Positions 18,043-25,623 of a DNA stretch of 64,000 nucleotides are shown piece by piece. The position numbers were made by a program, and so were the translations under genes. The notes under the pieces were generated by a model that was not told the DNA's origin, ran no database searches, and saw nothing but the letters and a program-made list of their open reading frames with translations. This stretch comes from Kitasatospora sp. MAP12-44. GTDB taxonomy: Bacteria > Actinomycetota > Actinomycetes > Streptomycetales > Streptomycetaceae. Where the stretch lies: positions 4,836,001 to 4,900,000 of the forward strand of contig NZ_JARZAE010000004.1 of NCBI RefSeq assembly GCF_029892095.1, written 5' to 3'. Each line of letters begins with the position of its first letter. The first letter of the stretch is position 1.

Positions 18043-18706
18043 CCTCCGGCCGGTCCCCGTCGGCCAGTGCCGCGAGGACGGTCGACGGCGTCCAACTGCC
18101 CGCGGCGCCCGGGCGGGTGGCGAGGTAGGCGGCGCTGCGTTCCGGGTGCCAACCGTGCGCGTCGGCCAGGCCCGCCGCGATCTGGCGCAGATAGCGGGCG
18201 GCGGGTGGGTTGAGGGGGACGTCGGCGCGGTGGTCGGGGGCGGTGAGGGTCAGGACCGGCAGGCCGTCCAGCGTGCCCGTGCGGATCAGGGTTTCGTAGC
18301 GGCCCGGGCCGAACTCGTCGCGGCCGGTGGCGAGGACGGCGCCGAGGTCGAGGTCCTGGCCGGTGGGCCGGCGCATCTCCTGGGCGGCGAGGTCGGAGAG
18401 CTGGCCGACGGTGAGCAGATAGGCGCGGGCGGGCGTCTGGTCGTCGGCGTACGGGTCGTAGAAGGCCATGCCGCCGGTCCAGACGCGCGACTCCAGCGCG
18501 AAGTACAGCCGGCCGGGCAGCACGATCGGCACGTTCCGGCGGGGCGGGCGCGGGTCGCGGCACCCCGGGTTCACGTGCGCCCCGCCGGGCGGGCGGCCAC
18601 CGGCGAGGTAGCAGGTCAGGCGCTCGAGATGCATGTTCGAGCCGTAGGCGGCGTACCAGATCGACGCGTTGGGTGACGGTGAATCAAGTTGGTTTGCGGA
18701 CAGCAC
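18023..18706 (-). CDS. Gamma-glutamylcyclotransferase-like fold protein
   Basis: This 227-residue protein carries the YGSNM motif (WYAAYGSNMHLERL) typical of the gamma-glutamylcyclotransferase/AIG2-like fold, followed by PIVLPGRLYFALESRVWTGG and AYLLTVGQLSDLAAQE, which fit that fold. Related Streptomyces proteins are sometimes labelled histone deacetylase, but I see no deacetylase metal-binding motif. The reaction is unknown. The start is GTG at 18706 with AGAGG 6 bases upstream; the frame stays open to 18925 but that part overlaps the next promoter. It is divergent from the SLATT gene. Confidence 0.6.
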   Translation of the reverse strand: MLSANQLDSPSPNASIWYAAYGSNMHLERLTCYLAGGRPPGGAHVNPGCRDPRPPRRNVPIVLPGRLYFALESRVWTGGMAFYDPYADDQTPARAYLLTVGQLSDLAAQEMRRPTGQDLDLGAVLATGRDEFGPGRYETLIRTGTLDGLPVLTLTAPDHRADVPLNPPAARYLRQIAAGLADAHGWHPERSAAYLATRPGAAGSWTPSTVLAALADGDRPEARRPSA

Positions 18707-18906
18707 GTTTGGCCTCTGGGGTTTCGTCGCGGGGTGGGTGGGGAGATGGCATTCGCGATCGGTGGCGAAAGTGGGGAGGGGGAACCGGGCGGCCGGAGTC
18801 GGCTGCTCGGCGCTCTGCCAATTCTCCGGCGCGCGTAGCAGAGTGAGGGCTCGGGCGCACCGCCCGGTAGCCCGAGCGACGAGGGTAGCGGGAGGGGCAC
18901 AGGCTG

Positions 18907-19830
18907 ATGGTGCGATGGGACCCAACCGGGATCGACGAGGCGGATTTCCTGCCGGAGCCGTTCCAGACGGCCGACAAGGCCTCGCTCGACGGGCAGCGCA
19001 AGACCCTGCGCTGGTACCGCGGGCTGATCCTGATGCTGGTGGCGGCAGCGGCAGTTGGCGCCGTCACGGGCCCGGGCAAGGTGGGGAAGACCGACCTCGC
19101 GCCGCTCGTCTCGGTGGCCGCGTTCGTGGTGGCCGGATTCTTCTGGTCCCGGCTGCGGAACAGTAACCCGCAGGCCGGTTGGTACGAGGCCCGCGCGGTG
19201 GCCGAGTCGGTGAAGACGCTGGCCTGGAAGTACACCGTCCGGGCGCGCCCGTTCGGCGGACCGGCGGACTCGGCCGAGGTGGACCAGGAGTATCTGGCCC
19301 AAGTCTCCGACTTGCTCCAGGCGTTCGAGGACTCGGGTGCCATCCCGCCCGGCGCGGTACCCGAGATCACCGACGGTATGCGGGAGTTGCGAGCGGCCGG
19401 GCTGATGGAGCGGCGGATGCTCTACCTGCGCCTGCGGGTGGAGGGGCAGCGGACGTGGTATCTGGCCAAGGCCGCTGCGTGTGAATCGCAGTCGGTGTCC
19501 TGGGGGTTGGGGACAGCGGCGCTGATGATCCTCGGTGGCGCGGCGGCGGTGGCCGAGGCGCTCGGCGCGCTCTCGGTGCAGATCTTCGGCGCCTGCTCGG
19601 CCGCGGCGGCCGCGATGATCGCCTGGACGCAGCTCAAGCAGCTGCGTCCACTGGTCTCGGCCTACCAGCTGGCGGCCAAGGAACTCGACGTGGTGTGGGG
19701 CAAGTTGTCGACGCTCGACCTGGGTGACCAGGATGCCGAGGCGAGTTGGGCCGGGCTGGCCGGCGACGCGGAGGACGCGGTCGCCCGCGAGCACACCAGC
19801 TGGCGCGCTCGACGGGCGTTTCCGCGCTGA
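18907..19830 (+). CDS. SLATT/DUF4231-type two-helix membrane protein
   Basis: This 307-residue protein has two pairs of hydrophobic helices (about 38-56 with 62-78, and about 200-235) flanked by helical soluble segments. The features WYEARAVAESVKTLAWKY, RRMLYLRLRVEGQRTWYLAKA and WTQLKQLRPLVSAYQLAAKE are typical of DUF4231/SLATT proteins. SLATT domains are proposed pore-forming effectors in nucleotide-linked conflict systems; no partner enzyme is adjacent here. ATG at 18907 follows GGGAGGGGC. A second member of the same family lies at 56927-57853 in this window. Confidence 0.72.
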   Translation: MVRWDPTGIDEADFLPEPFQTADKASLDGQRKTLRWYRGLILMLVAAAAVGAVTGPGKVGKTDLAPLVSVAAFVVAGFFWSRLRNSNPQAGWYEARAVAESVKTLAWKYTVRARPFGGPADSAEVDQEYLAQVSDLLQAFEDSGAIPPGAVPEITDGMRELRAAGLMERRMLYLRLRVEGQRTWYLAKAAACESQSVSWGLGTAALMILGGAAAVAEALGALSVQIFGACSAAAAAMIAWTQLKQLRPLVSAYQLAAKELDVVWGKLSTLDLGDQDAEASWAGLAGDAEDAVAREHTSWRARRAFPR

Positions 19831-19852
19831 GGCGGGGCAGTCGGTCAGCCGG

Positions 19853-20200
19853 TCAGGAGAAGACGACCGAGCGCAGCGTGAAAGTGGCGTTGCGGCTCTT
19901 GTACGGGTTGATCGAGTTGTAGTCGCCGGTGCAGTTCGGGCCGGTCCACGCGGTCGCCGTCGAGTCGGTCTGGTTCTCCGGGTGGAAGGCTGGCGGGTAG
20001 TTCACGTCGGTGCCCTCGGGGAGGTTGATGCACACCCGGGTGTCAGGGTCGATCAGCTCGCCGAAGTGCGGGGCGACCGGAGAGCCGAACCGGTACTGGA
20101 ACGTGCCGTGGGCACTGCCGACCGCTGAGGCCGAACCGGGGATGGAGAGGACGAGGGCGAGCGAACCGACGGCGGCGGCCACGGAGTTGCGAAGACGCAT
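19853..20200 (-). CDS. Small secreted protein
   Basis: This 115-residue protein has a clear signal peptide (MRLRNSVAAAVGSLALVLS, cleavage expected after SASA near residue 26). The mature part has Cys residues in RVCINLPEG and GPNCTGDYN that could form one disulfide. It resembles small Streptomyces secreted hypotheticals and has no recognised domain. ATG at 20200 is chosen because it begins the signal peptide and follows AAGGG; the frame extends 14 codons further. Confidence 0.65.
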   Translation of the reverse strand: MRLRNSVAAAVGSLALVLSIPGSASAVGSAHGTFQYRFGSPVAPHFGELIDPDTRVCINLPEGTDVNYPPAFHPENQTDSTATAWTGPNCTGDYNSINPYKSRNATFTLRSVVFS

Positions 20201-20296
20201 GGGGTGATCCCTTTCGGTACCGCGAGGGCAGATCGGGATCACCGTAGAGCGGGTCGAACCGGGCGAAACGGTTCTTCCGTGGGGCGCCGCGTGTCG

Positions 20297-20494
20297 TCAG
20301 CTGGTCTCGAACTCGCCTGCCTTGACGGCGTCGAGGAACGCGGCGAAGGCGGCGGTGGAGAACTGCAGGGCGGGCCCGTGAGGGTCCTTGGAGTCCCGGA
20401 CGGGCGCGAGGCCGGGGATGCCGGTGGCCACCTCGATGCAGTCGCCGCCGTTGCTGCTGCTGTAGCTGCTCTTACGCCACTCGACGTCGGTCAT
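20297..20494 (-). CDS. DUF397 protein
   Basis: This 65-residue protein has WRKSSYSSSNGGDCIEVA, RDSKDPHGPALQF and a C-terminal helix FLDAVKAGEF, the complete DUF397 pattern. DUF397 proteins are the small partners of XRE/DUF5753 regulators in actinobacteria, as in BldB-associated pairs, and are thought to modulate them. The start overlaps the stop of the upstream regulator (ATGA), so the two are translationally coupled. Confidence 0.92.
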   Translation of the reverse strand: MTDVEWRKSSYSSSNGGDCIEVATGIPGLAPVRDSKDPHGPALQFSTAAFAAFLDAVKAGEFETS

Positions 20495-21309
20495 CTCAGG
20501 TCCTTCATTGCGGTGGCGATGAGGTCGATCGACGCACTGGGTGAGAGGGCGTCGGCCGTGAGCAAATCATATCGACGCTCGGCTGCCTTGAACTCCGAAG
20601 GATCACCCAGGATCTGGCCTTGCAGGAAGCCGTCGACGTAGACCACGCCCGGCCCCTCGTCCAGCGTGAGAGCGGAGAACGCGCCCTCCGATCCGGCGTG
20701 CCCCCTGACGCTGAAGGGGATCACCTGGACCACCGTGCGCGGCTCGTCGGCTGCTGCGAGGAGGGCGTCCAGCTGCGCCCGCATCACCGCGTCGGTTCCG
20801 TGGGCTCGTCGCAGCACGAGCTCATCGAGGATCACCCACAACTCCGGTCGGTCGTCGCGAGCCAGGATGTGCTGCCGTTCCAGGCGGGCGGCTACCTGCT
20901 CCTCCAAGATGTCTCGGTCCGGGCGGGTGGTGGCGAACACCGCCCGCGCGTAGTCCTCGGTCTGTAGCAGCCCGGGAATGACCTGGACTTGGAACGACCG
21001 GATTACCGTCGCCGCTTCCTCCAGGTCGACATACGGCCTGAACCACGCCGGATACGCGTACTTGATCACCAACGGCCACAGGCGCTGGAAGTGATCCGTG
21101 GTCCCGAAAGTCGAATCCGCGAGCGCCGACAGGTCCTTCGTCGGCAGCCGCGTCCCCGCCTCGATCTTGTTCAGCAGTGACGGCGCCATCAGCGCCTGCT
21201 TGGCGAACGCCCGCTGCGAGATTCCGGCGCCCTCCCGCTTGCGTCGCAAGTCCGTCGCGTAGAACGCCAGAACGGATGACGTCGGGTCAAGAAGGTCCGC
21301 CAGAGCCAT
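20491..21309 (-). CDS. XRE-family regulator with DUF5753 sensor domain
   Basis: This 272-residue protein has an N-terminal helix-turn-helix (RRKREGAGISQRAFAKQA, LLNKIEAGTRLPTKDLSALA, residues 22-65) followed by a DUF5753 domain (QVIPGLLQTEDYARAVF, PELWVILDELVLRR, FSVRGHAGSEGAFSAL). This architecture is very common in Streptomyces and pairs with DUF397 proteins. ATG at 21309 is preferred over the longer open frame. A promoter with TTGACA and TAGGGG boxes places transcription almost at the ATG, suggesting a leaderless mRNA. Confidence 0.9.
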   Translation of the reverse strand: MALADLLDPTSSVLAFYATDLRRKREGAGISQRAFAKQALMAPSLLNKIEAGTRLPTKDLSALADSTFGTTDHFQRLWPLVIKYAYPAWFRPYVDLEEAATVIRSFQVQVIPGLLQTEDYARAVFATTRPDRDILEEQVAARLERQHILARDDRPELWVILDELVLRRAHGTDAVMRAQLDALLAAADEPRTVVQVIPFSVRGHAGSEGAFSALTLDEGPGVVYVDGFLQGQILGDPSEFKAAERRYDLLTADALSPSASIDLIATAMKDLR

Positions 21310-21316
21310 CGTTGCA

Positions 21317-21345
21317 CCCCTACAGATTGACGGAGGCGATGTCAA
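21317..21345 (-). promoter_or_regulatory. Promoter of the XRE regulator
   Basis: On the minus strand TTGACA (21345-21340) and TAGGGG (21322-21317) are separated by exactly 17 bases, and the ATG follows 7 bases after the -10 box. The -35 region is part of an inverted repeat TTGAC-N9-GTCAA (21327-21345), which suggests self-regulation. Confidence 0.55.
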
Positions 21346-21436
21346 CGCCTCACCCGCCCAAATCGTAGACCCGAGGTGCGACGCCTGCGATACAGATAGT
21401 GACAGCAAACCGGATCGACGATTGAACGGACAGAAA

Positions 21437-21673
21437 ATGGCATCGAGAATCGTTCGACACACAGAAGACGCCCGCAGGTTGGCAGCTCACGCGCTGGAGG
21501 AGCTCACCGACTCCCTCGGCCTGGTCGACGTCCTCTTCCCCTCCCTCGGCGTGGACTGGACGCGTGGCCGGCAGACCGGCATCTTCCTGGTCGACATGGG
21601 CGCGGCCCGTCCGGAGGTGGCCCTGAAACTCGCCAAGGTCATCCGTGCGGGAGCCGGCCTTGTCCAGGACTGA
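21437..21673 (+). CDS. Small hypothetical protein
   Basis: This 78-residue protein is mostly helical (RHTEDARRLAAHALEELTDS, LKLAKVIRAGAGL) with a central LGVDWTRGRQTGIFLVDMG. It is not recognised. It is divergent from the XRE regulator and probably shares control with it. ATG at 21437 is chosen; a TTG five codons upstream is possible. Confidence 0.55.
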   Translation: MASRIVRHTEDARRLAAHALEELTDSLGLVDVLFPSLGVDWTRGRQTGIFLVDMGAARPEVALKLAKVIRAGAGLVQD

Positions 21674-21773
21674 GCGTGCGATTCCTGCGGCAGATGCTCC
21701 GCCGGTATCGCCCGTACCGCTCGCCGTGTCCCCTCGACTGGCCGAACTGCCCGCTCTGCGAGGGGCTAGTTCC

Positions 21774-21941
21774 ATGACCATCCGCACCTACCGGATCACC
21801 GCCGACGGCCAGCGCGTCGAACTGTCCCCTCACGAGGACGTCGAAGGCGACCTCCCCGCCCACGACCCCCTCAACTGGCCCGCCTGCGGCTGCCCTCAGC
21901 ACCGTTCTCCTGAGGATGGCACGGCGAGCCAGCTCAACTGA
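21774..21941 (+). CDS. Small Cys-containing hypothetical protein
   Basis: This 55-residue protein has the C-terminal sequence DPLNWPACGCPQH before a short tail ending QLN. It is preceded by AGGGG 8 bases before ATG. The CxC motif and tail recur in a second, degraded copy near 24640-24685. The gene runs straight into a long perfect hairpin. Its function is unknown. Confidence 0.5.
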   Translation: MTIRTYRITADGQRVELSPHEDVEGDLPAHDPLNWPACGCPQHRSPEDGTASQLN

Positions 21942-21972
21942 GAAGTCGGCGGGAGCGACTTCTCAGTTGAGC
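21932..21972. terminator. 17-bp perfect hairpin (repeat copy A)
   Basis: The arms 21932-21948 and 21956-21972 are perfectly complementary around the loop GCGGGAG. The core 34 bases (21932-21965) recur identically at 24676-24709. The stem covers the stop codon of the upstream small gene. Confidence 0.65.
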
Positions 21973-21990
21973 CGCCTTGCCCCTCCTTCC

Positions 21991-22030
21991 GAGGACTTGA
22001 TGCAGAGCCAGAAAGGGTGGCTCGTCTGGC
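21991..22030 (-). pseudogene. Remnant of a VOC-family gene 3' end
   Basis: These 40 bases match the 3' end of the VOC gene at 25131-25170 at about 32 of 40 positions. On the minus strand they read SHPFWLCIKS, compared with GHPFCLCTKS in the intact gene. Nothing of the rest of the gene is recognisable upstream, so this is a relic. Confidence 0.5.
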
Positions 22031-22243
22031 CTTTCGGCGGGCGCCAGAGCGCCAGATGTGCGGGTGCCCACCGCCCCTGCAGTCCCTGGCGGACCCTCGC
22101 GCACCGGGCCGCCACGCGCTTGCACCGTTCGACCTTGCCGTTCAGTCGCTGAAGCAGCGCTGCATGCGGCTGGCCTGTTTCCGGACTGATCGGCCATCAG
22201 GCTCCCGTGCCATTCCTCTGGGGAGGGGCCGAGCACGGGTCGT

Positions 22244-22282
22244 CCGCCCCGGGCAACACATGGACAGCGATGTCCGGGGCGG
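22244..22282 (+). promoter_or_regulatory. Long-range hairpin upstream of tgmA
   Basis: CCGCCCCGG (22244-22252) pairs with CCGGGGCGG (22274-22282), with a nested ACAT/ATGT. It lies about 70 bases upstream of the precursor gene. It could be a terminator of upstream transcription or a leader structure. The rest of 22031-22352 shows no gene. Confidence 0.35.
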
Positions 22283-22352
22283 TCTTGCACTGAACCTTGC
22301 TCCACAGCAGGGTTCTTGAAGTCAACCGGCGCCACCGATAAGAGGAGGATGC

Positions 22353-22624
22353 ATGGAGAACACGCTCGTACCGTGGGGCATCGGTCGCATGGGGCCGTTC
22401 GTGGCCACCACGACCGTCCCGGCGTTCATGCCTGTGATCGACCCCGAGACGCAGATTGCCGTCATCGTGGACGAGACGGCAGGACGGTCGAACTGGGAAC
22501 GCACGGCACCAGCACGAGCGGGTTGACCCCCACGACCACCACCCCGGGCGATGGGGCCGGGCCCGGTGGGGCGACCGACAGCGACAGCCACGAGTCCTAC
22601 GACCAGGACACGGCGTCTGACTGA
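22353..22624 (+). pseudogene. tgmA: Graspetide precursor TgmA, frameshifted before the core
   Basis: ATG at 22353, with AGAGGAGG just upstream, opens a leader typical of ATP-grasp-modified RiPP precursors (TLVPWGIGRMGPFVATTTVP, then VIDPETQIAVIVDE). As read, it stops at 22526 after 57 residues with an unrelated tail. The expected core continues in another frame: GRTVELGTHGTSTSGLTP, then a Gly/Asp/Ser-rich end SYDQDTASD, stopping at 22622-22624 directly on the start of tgmB. Restoring one base within GACGAGACGG (near 22480, e.g. GAGGAC) would rebuild a 90-residue precursor. Either a real one-base deletion or a sequencing error is possible; with the damaged ligase next door, decay is favoured. 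Confidence 0.75.
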
Positions 22625-23199
22625 TGGACCACCAACGCGGGTCGGTGCTGGTGCTGACCAACCCTCTTGACGTGACTGCGGATGCGGTACTGCGCGTGCT
22701 CGCCGAGCGTCGTGTTCCCGTGGTCCGACTCGACCCCGGCACCGACCTGCACACGGGTGCCTCGCTGACCGCCACGTATCGTACGGGCGACCAGCGGGGC
22801 GCCCTGCGCACCGCGAGCCGGGAACTGGACCTCATGGCGGTTCGCTCGGTGTGGGTCCGCCGGGCCTCTCCCTACGACGGACCGCCCGATCTGGACGGGC
22901 ACGCGCGGCGGTTCGCTGCCTCTCAATCGCTGTGGGGGGTCGGGGGAATCCTCGCATCCCTTCCTGGGGCGCACTACACGCCGGTGGCGGTGCCGGAGTC
23001 GGTCGCACGGGCAGTCTCCGCCTACCTCTGTCACTTCCGGCTGACGTTCGGTGCGTTCGACTTCGCCGTAACCGCAGCCGGCGCCTGGTACTTCCTTGAG
23101 TGCAACCCCAATGGCCAATGGGCCTGGCAGCCCAGCGAGATCACCGACCGGATTGCCCACGCCATCGCCGACCAGCTGCAGAAAGGCCCTGCCGCATGA
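22624..23199 (+). CDS. tgmB: ATP-grasp peptide ligase TgmB with internal deletion
   Basis: Full-length TgmB enzymes (roughly 320 residues) form ester or amide side-chain links in graspetides. This copy has 191 residues. It keeps the N-terminal domain (SVLVLTNPLDVTADAVLRVL, VRSVWVRRASPYDGP) and the C-terminal end with the metal-ligand motif FLECNPNGQWAW, but passes in frame from GGILASLPGAHY straight to TPVAVPESVARAV. The central ATP-grasp region with the nucleotide-binding lysines, about 130 residues, is missing. It should therefore not ligate by itself. It overlaps tgmA by one base and tgmC by four, as in intact operons. Confidence 0.8.
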   Translation: MDHQRGSVLVLTNPLDVTADAVLRVLAERRVPVVRLDPGTDLHTGASLTATYRTGDQRGALRTASRELDLMAVRSVWVRRASPYDGPPDLDGHARRFAASQSLWGVGGILASLPGAHYTPVAVPESVARAVSAYLCHFRLTFGAFDFAVTAAGAWYFLECNPNGQWAWQPSEITDRIAHAIADQLQKGPAA

Positions 23200-24338
23200 G
23201 TACGCCCGAAGAGCTGCGCACTGCCCTACTGGTCCCGCTCATCGAGAGCGGCACGCTGACCGATCCCTCGTGGATCAAGGCAGCTGAGACGATCCCGCGT
23301 GAGCTGTTCGTCGGCTCCTACTTCGTGCGGGCCGAGGGGAGCAACCCGACCCGGTACCGCGCCGTCCACCAGGACGCTCCCGGATGGCTTGAGGGGGTCT
23401 ACACGGACCAGACGCTCATCACCCAACTGGACGGACACACCCGCCCCGACGACGCGGAAGACCGCCCGGTACTCGGGGACCCGTCGTCGTCGTCCACCCT
23501 GCCTTCACTGGTGCTGAGCATGTGGCAGCAACTCGGGGTTGGGGCCGGGCATCGCGTGCTGGAAATCGGCACGGGAACCGGGTACTCCACCGCCCTCGGA
23601 GCGCACAGGCTCGGAGACGGGAACCTGACCAGCATTGAATATGACCCGCAGGTGGCCGAGCGGGCTGCCGCTGCCTTCACGGCGGCTGGCTACTTCCCCC
23701 GGCTGATCGTCGGTGACGGGCTGCGGGGTGATCCGGCCGGGGGTGGGTACGACCGGCTGATCGCCACCTGTTCGGTCCGCTACCTGCCCATGGCGTGGCT
23801 GCACCAGGTGAAGCCCGGCGGCCGAATCCTGGTCACCCTGTCCGGCTGGAGCTACGCGTCCGGGCTCGCGGATCTCACCGTGACCGACCCCGGCACGGCA
23901 ACAGGCCGATTCCTGCCCGGTTACACCAGTTTCATGATCGCCCGTCCGCATGACCGACCGCCGCGCCCGACCCTGGCTTTGCTGCCCGGCGATGAACGGC
24001 CGAGCCAGATTGACCCGCGCATCATCGGCACGTGGACCGGTAGCTTCGTCGCCCAGCTCGCCGCACCTTCGGCCGAACGGATGGGAGACGGTGGGACACA
24101 GATCCTCTCCGACGTGGCCACCGGTTCACAGGCTCGCACGACCCCGAACCCCGACGGTGGATGGACCGTGACCCAACGCGGGCCGCTTCGCCTGTGGGAC
24201 CAGGTGGAAAGGGCGGTAACACTGTGGCAGGAAGCCGGGGAGCCGCACCAGGAGGGATTTGGCATCACGGCATCCGCGGCCGGACAGCGGGTCTGGATTG
24301 GTGACGAGGACGGTCCGGGCTGGGACCTGCCGATCTGA
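23196..24338 (+). CDS. tgmC: PIMT-like methyltransferase TgmC of the ATP-grasp RiPP system
   Basis: This 380-residue protein has an L-isoaspartate O-methyltransferase-like SAM domain: motif I HRVLEIGTGTGYSTALGAHR (about 119-138), an acidic LTSIEYDPQVAERA, and GGYDRLIATCSVRYLP. An N-terminal PRELFVGSYF segment and a C-terminal extension of about 130 residues follow the TgmC family pattern. Related enzymes methylate Asp to give aspartimide in graspetides. It starts at ATG 23196, overlapping the tgmB stop. It appears intact although its upstream partners are damaged. Confidence 0.88.
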   Translation: MSTPEELRTALLVPLIESGTLTDPSWIKAAETIPRELFVGSYFVRAEGSNPTRYRAVHQDAPGWLEGVYTDQTLITQLDGHTRPDDAEDRPVLGDPSSSSTLPSLVLSMWQQLGVGAGHRVLEIGTGTGYSTALGAHRLGDGNLTSIEYDPQVAERAAAAFTAAGYFPRLIVGDGLRGDPAGGGYDRLIATCSVRYLPMAWLHQVKPGGRILVTLSGWSYASGLADLTVTDPGTATGRFLPGYTSFMIARPHDRPPRPTLALLPGDERPSQIDPRIIGTWTGSFVAQLAAPSAERMGDGGTQILSDVATGSQARTTPNPDGGWTVTQRGPLRLWDQVERAVTLWQEAGEPHQEGFGITASAAGQRVWIGDEDGPGWDLPI

Positions 24339-24358
24339 GCCGGACACCAGATCCGGAC

Positions 24359-24685
24359 ATGAGGATCACGTTTCAGCCCAGCGATCCGCTACTTCACTTC
24401 GCGGAGGCCGCAGCTACGGCGGAGCGCCATGCGGAGACGAGGTGCGCGGTCTTGGTCTCGAAGTCGAGATCCCGTTGGCTCCCTTGGAGTCCCAGCAGGA
24501 CGGGGAGATCGAACGATCCCCGGACCCGGTGCTCGATGCGCACCCTGTCCGGCGCGTTGGGGCGCTCGCTCTTCCGCACGACCTCGCGCCACGCCACGAG
24601 AGCATCCCGTCGTCCCACGACCCCCCTCCGCTGGCCCGCCTGCGGCTGCCCCCAGTGCTGTCCCCCCGAAGGTCGGCTCAACTGA
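24359..24685 (+). CDS. Doubtful small gene ending in a copy of the CxC tail
   Basis: A frame from ATG 24359, 20 bases after tgmC, encodes 108 residues and ends RWPACGCPQCCPPEGRLN, matching the end of the small protein at 21774-21941. The middle part is Arg/Ser/Thr-rich and looks like an off-frame reading. On the opposite strand a frame at 24394-24681 reads RVRIEHRVRGSFDLPVLLGL, which looks more protein-like but is also unrecognised. I think this stretch is a relic made of pieces rather than a sound gene. Confidence 0.25.
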   Translation: MRITFQPSDPLLHFAEAAATAERHAETRCAVLVSKSRSRWLPWSPSRTGRSNDPRTRCSMRTLSGALGRSLFRTTSRHATRASRRPTTPLRWPACGCPQCCPPEGRLN

Positions 24686-24709
24686 GAAGTCGGCGGGAGC
24701 GACTTCTCA
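24676..24709. repeat. 34-bp repeat copy B containing a hairpin
   Basis: It is identical to 21932-21965. TGAGAAGTCG and CGACTTCTCA form a 10-bp stem. In this copy the four bases GTTG that complete the longer stem in copy A are missing, so B is the shortened one. Both copies are followed by a VOC gene 3' end. Confidence 0.7.
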
Positions 24710-24729
24710 AGCCGCCCCCGCCCTGCCCG

Positions 24730-25104
24730 TCAGGCCGCGACGCCGATGCAGAACGGGTGGCCGGCAGGGTCGAGCAGCACCGCATACTTCTCGTTCGGCT
24801 GGAACTCGGGCTTGCTGGCGCCGAGTTCGATCGCCCGGGCGGTGGCCTCCGCCAGGTCGTCCACGGAGAAGCACAGGTGGAACTGCTTGCTGCCGTTGGG
24901 ATCGGGCCACGGCGCCGGCTGGTGGCCCTCGATCTGCCCGAAGCCGATCGGCGCTCCGCCTGAGACCGGGTTGATGATCATGGCGTAGTCGGCCCGACTC
25001 AGCGGGCCGACCTCCCACCCGAGCAGCCCGCTGTAGAACGCGGCGAGCGCCAGCGGGTCGGTGCAGTCGATGTCGACCATGGACAGTCTGGCGATACCGG
25101 ACAT
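24730..25104 (-). CDS. VOC-family (glyoxalase/bleomycin-resistance fold) protein 1
   Basis: This 124-residue single-domain VOC protein has ARLSMVDIDCTDPLALAAFY, LGWEVGPL, QFHLCFSVDDLAEA and a C-terminal LLDPAGHPFCIG, giving the paired beta-alpha-beta-beta-beta modules. Such proteins bind small molecules or act as lyases or dioxygenases; the substrate is unknown. The start at ATG 25104 follows GAGGGG at some distance; GTG at 25113 is possible. It is a tandem paralogue of the next gene, from which it is separated by 25 bases. Confidence 0.85.
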   Translation of the reverse strand: MSGIARLSMVDIDCTDPLALAAFYSGLLGWEVGPLSRADYAMIINPVSGGAPIGFGQIEGHQPAPWPDPNGSKQFHLCFSVDDLAEATARAIELGASKPEFQPNEKYAVLLDPAGHPFCIGVAA

Positions 25105-25129
25105 CAGAACCACGACCCCTCTTTGGGAT

Positions 25130-25501
25130 TCAGGACTTGGTGCAGAGGCAGAACGGGTGGCCCGCCGGGTCGATCATCACCGTCCACGTCTCGCTCGGCT
25201 GGAACTCCGGTTTGCTGGCGCCGAGTTCGATGGCCCGCTCGGCTGCCTTCGCGCGGTCGTCCACGTAGAAGTCGAGGTGGAACTGCTTGCTGCCGTTGGG
25301 GTTGGGCCATGGCGCCGGCTGGTAGCCCTCGACCTGGCCGAAGCCGATCGGCGCCCCGCCCTCCACCGGATTGGTGATCATCGCGTACTCGGCCTGGCTG
25401 TGGCCGATCTCCCACCCGGTGAGGTCGCTGTAGAACGCGGCGAGCGCGACCGGGTCGGCGCAGTCAATGGTGACCATGGCGAGACTGGCAATGCCGGACA
25501 T
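25130..25501 (-). CDS. VOC-family protein 2
   Basis: This 123-residue tandem paralogue of the preceding gene shares MSGIA-L-MV-IDC, PVEGGAPIGFGQVEG, NPNGSKQFHL and IELGASKPEFQPSE with it. It ends GHPFCLCTKS; the 3' end of this copy best matches the relic at 21991-22030. ATG at 25501 is the start equivalent to that of copy 1. The gene lies 105 bases from the left end of the Tn7-like element and before the insertion would have been divergent from marR. Confidence 0.85.
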   Translation of the reverse strand: MSGIASLAMVTIDCADPVALAAFYSDLTGWEIGHSQAEYAMITNPVEGGAPIGFGQVEGYQPAPWPNPNGSKQFHLDFYVDDRAKAAERAIELGASKPEFQPSETWTVMIDPAGHPFCLCTKS

Positions 25502-25605
25502 GAGGATCACAGCCTTTTCAGCGGACGAGGCGAGCGCACACCGCTCCACTCCAGGCTCCCGCCTCCCACTGACAATCGCCCCCGCAGAGGGAGGCGAGGG
25601 GGAGG

Positions 25606-25610
25606 GTGAC
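25606..25610. repeat. Left 5-bp target-site duplication GTGAC
   Basis: GTGAC immediately precedes the TGTCCGGTCCC end and is matched by GTGAC at 34574-34578. Five bases is the Tn7-family duplication length. Confidence 0.75.
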
Positions 25611-25623
25611 TGTCCGGTCCCGC
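25611..25623 (+). repeat. Left terminal inverted repeat of the Tn7-like element
   Basis: TGTCCGGTCCCGC begins with the TGT usual for Tn7-family ends and matches the right end at 10 of the first 11 positions. Confidence 0.72.
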
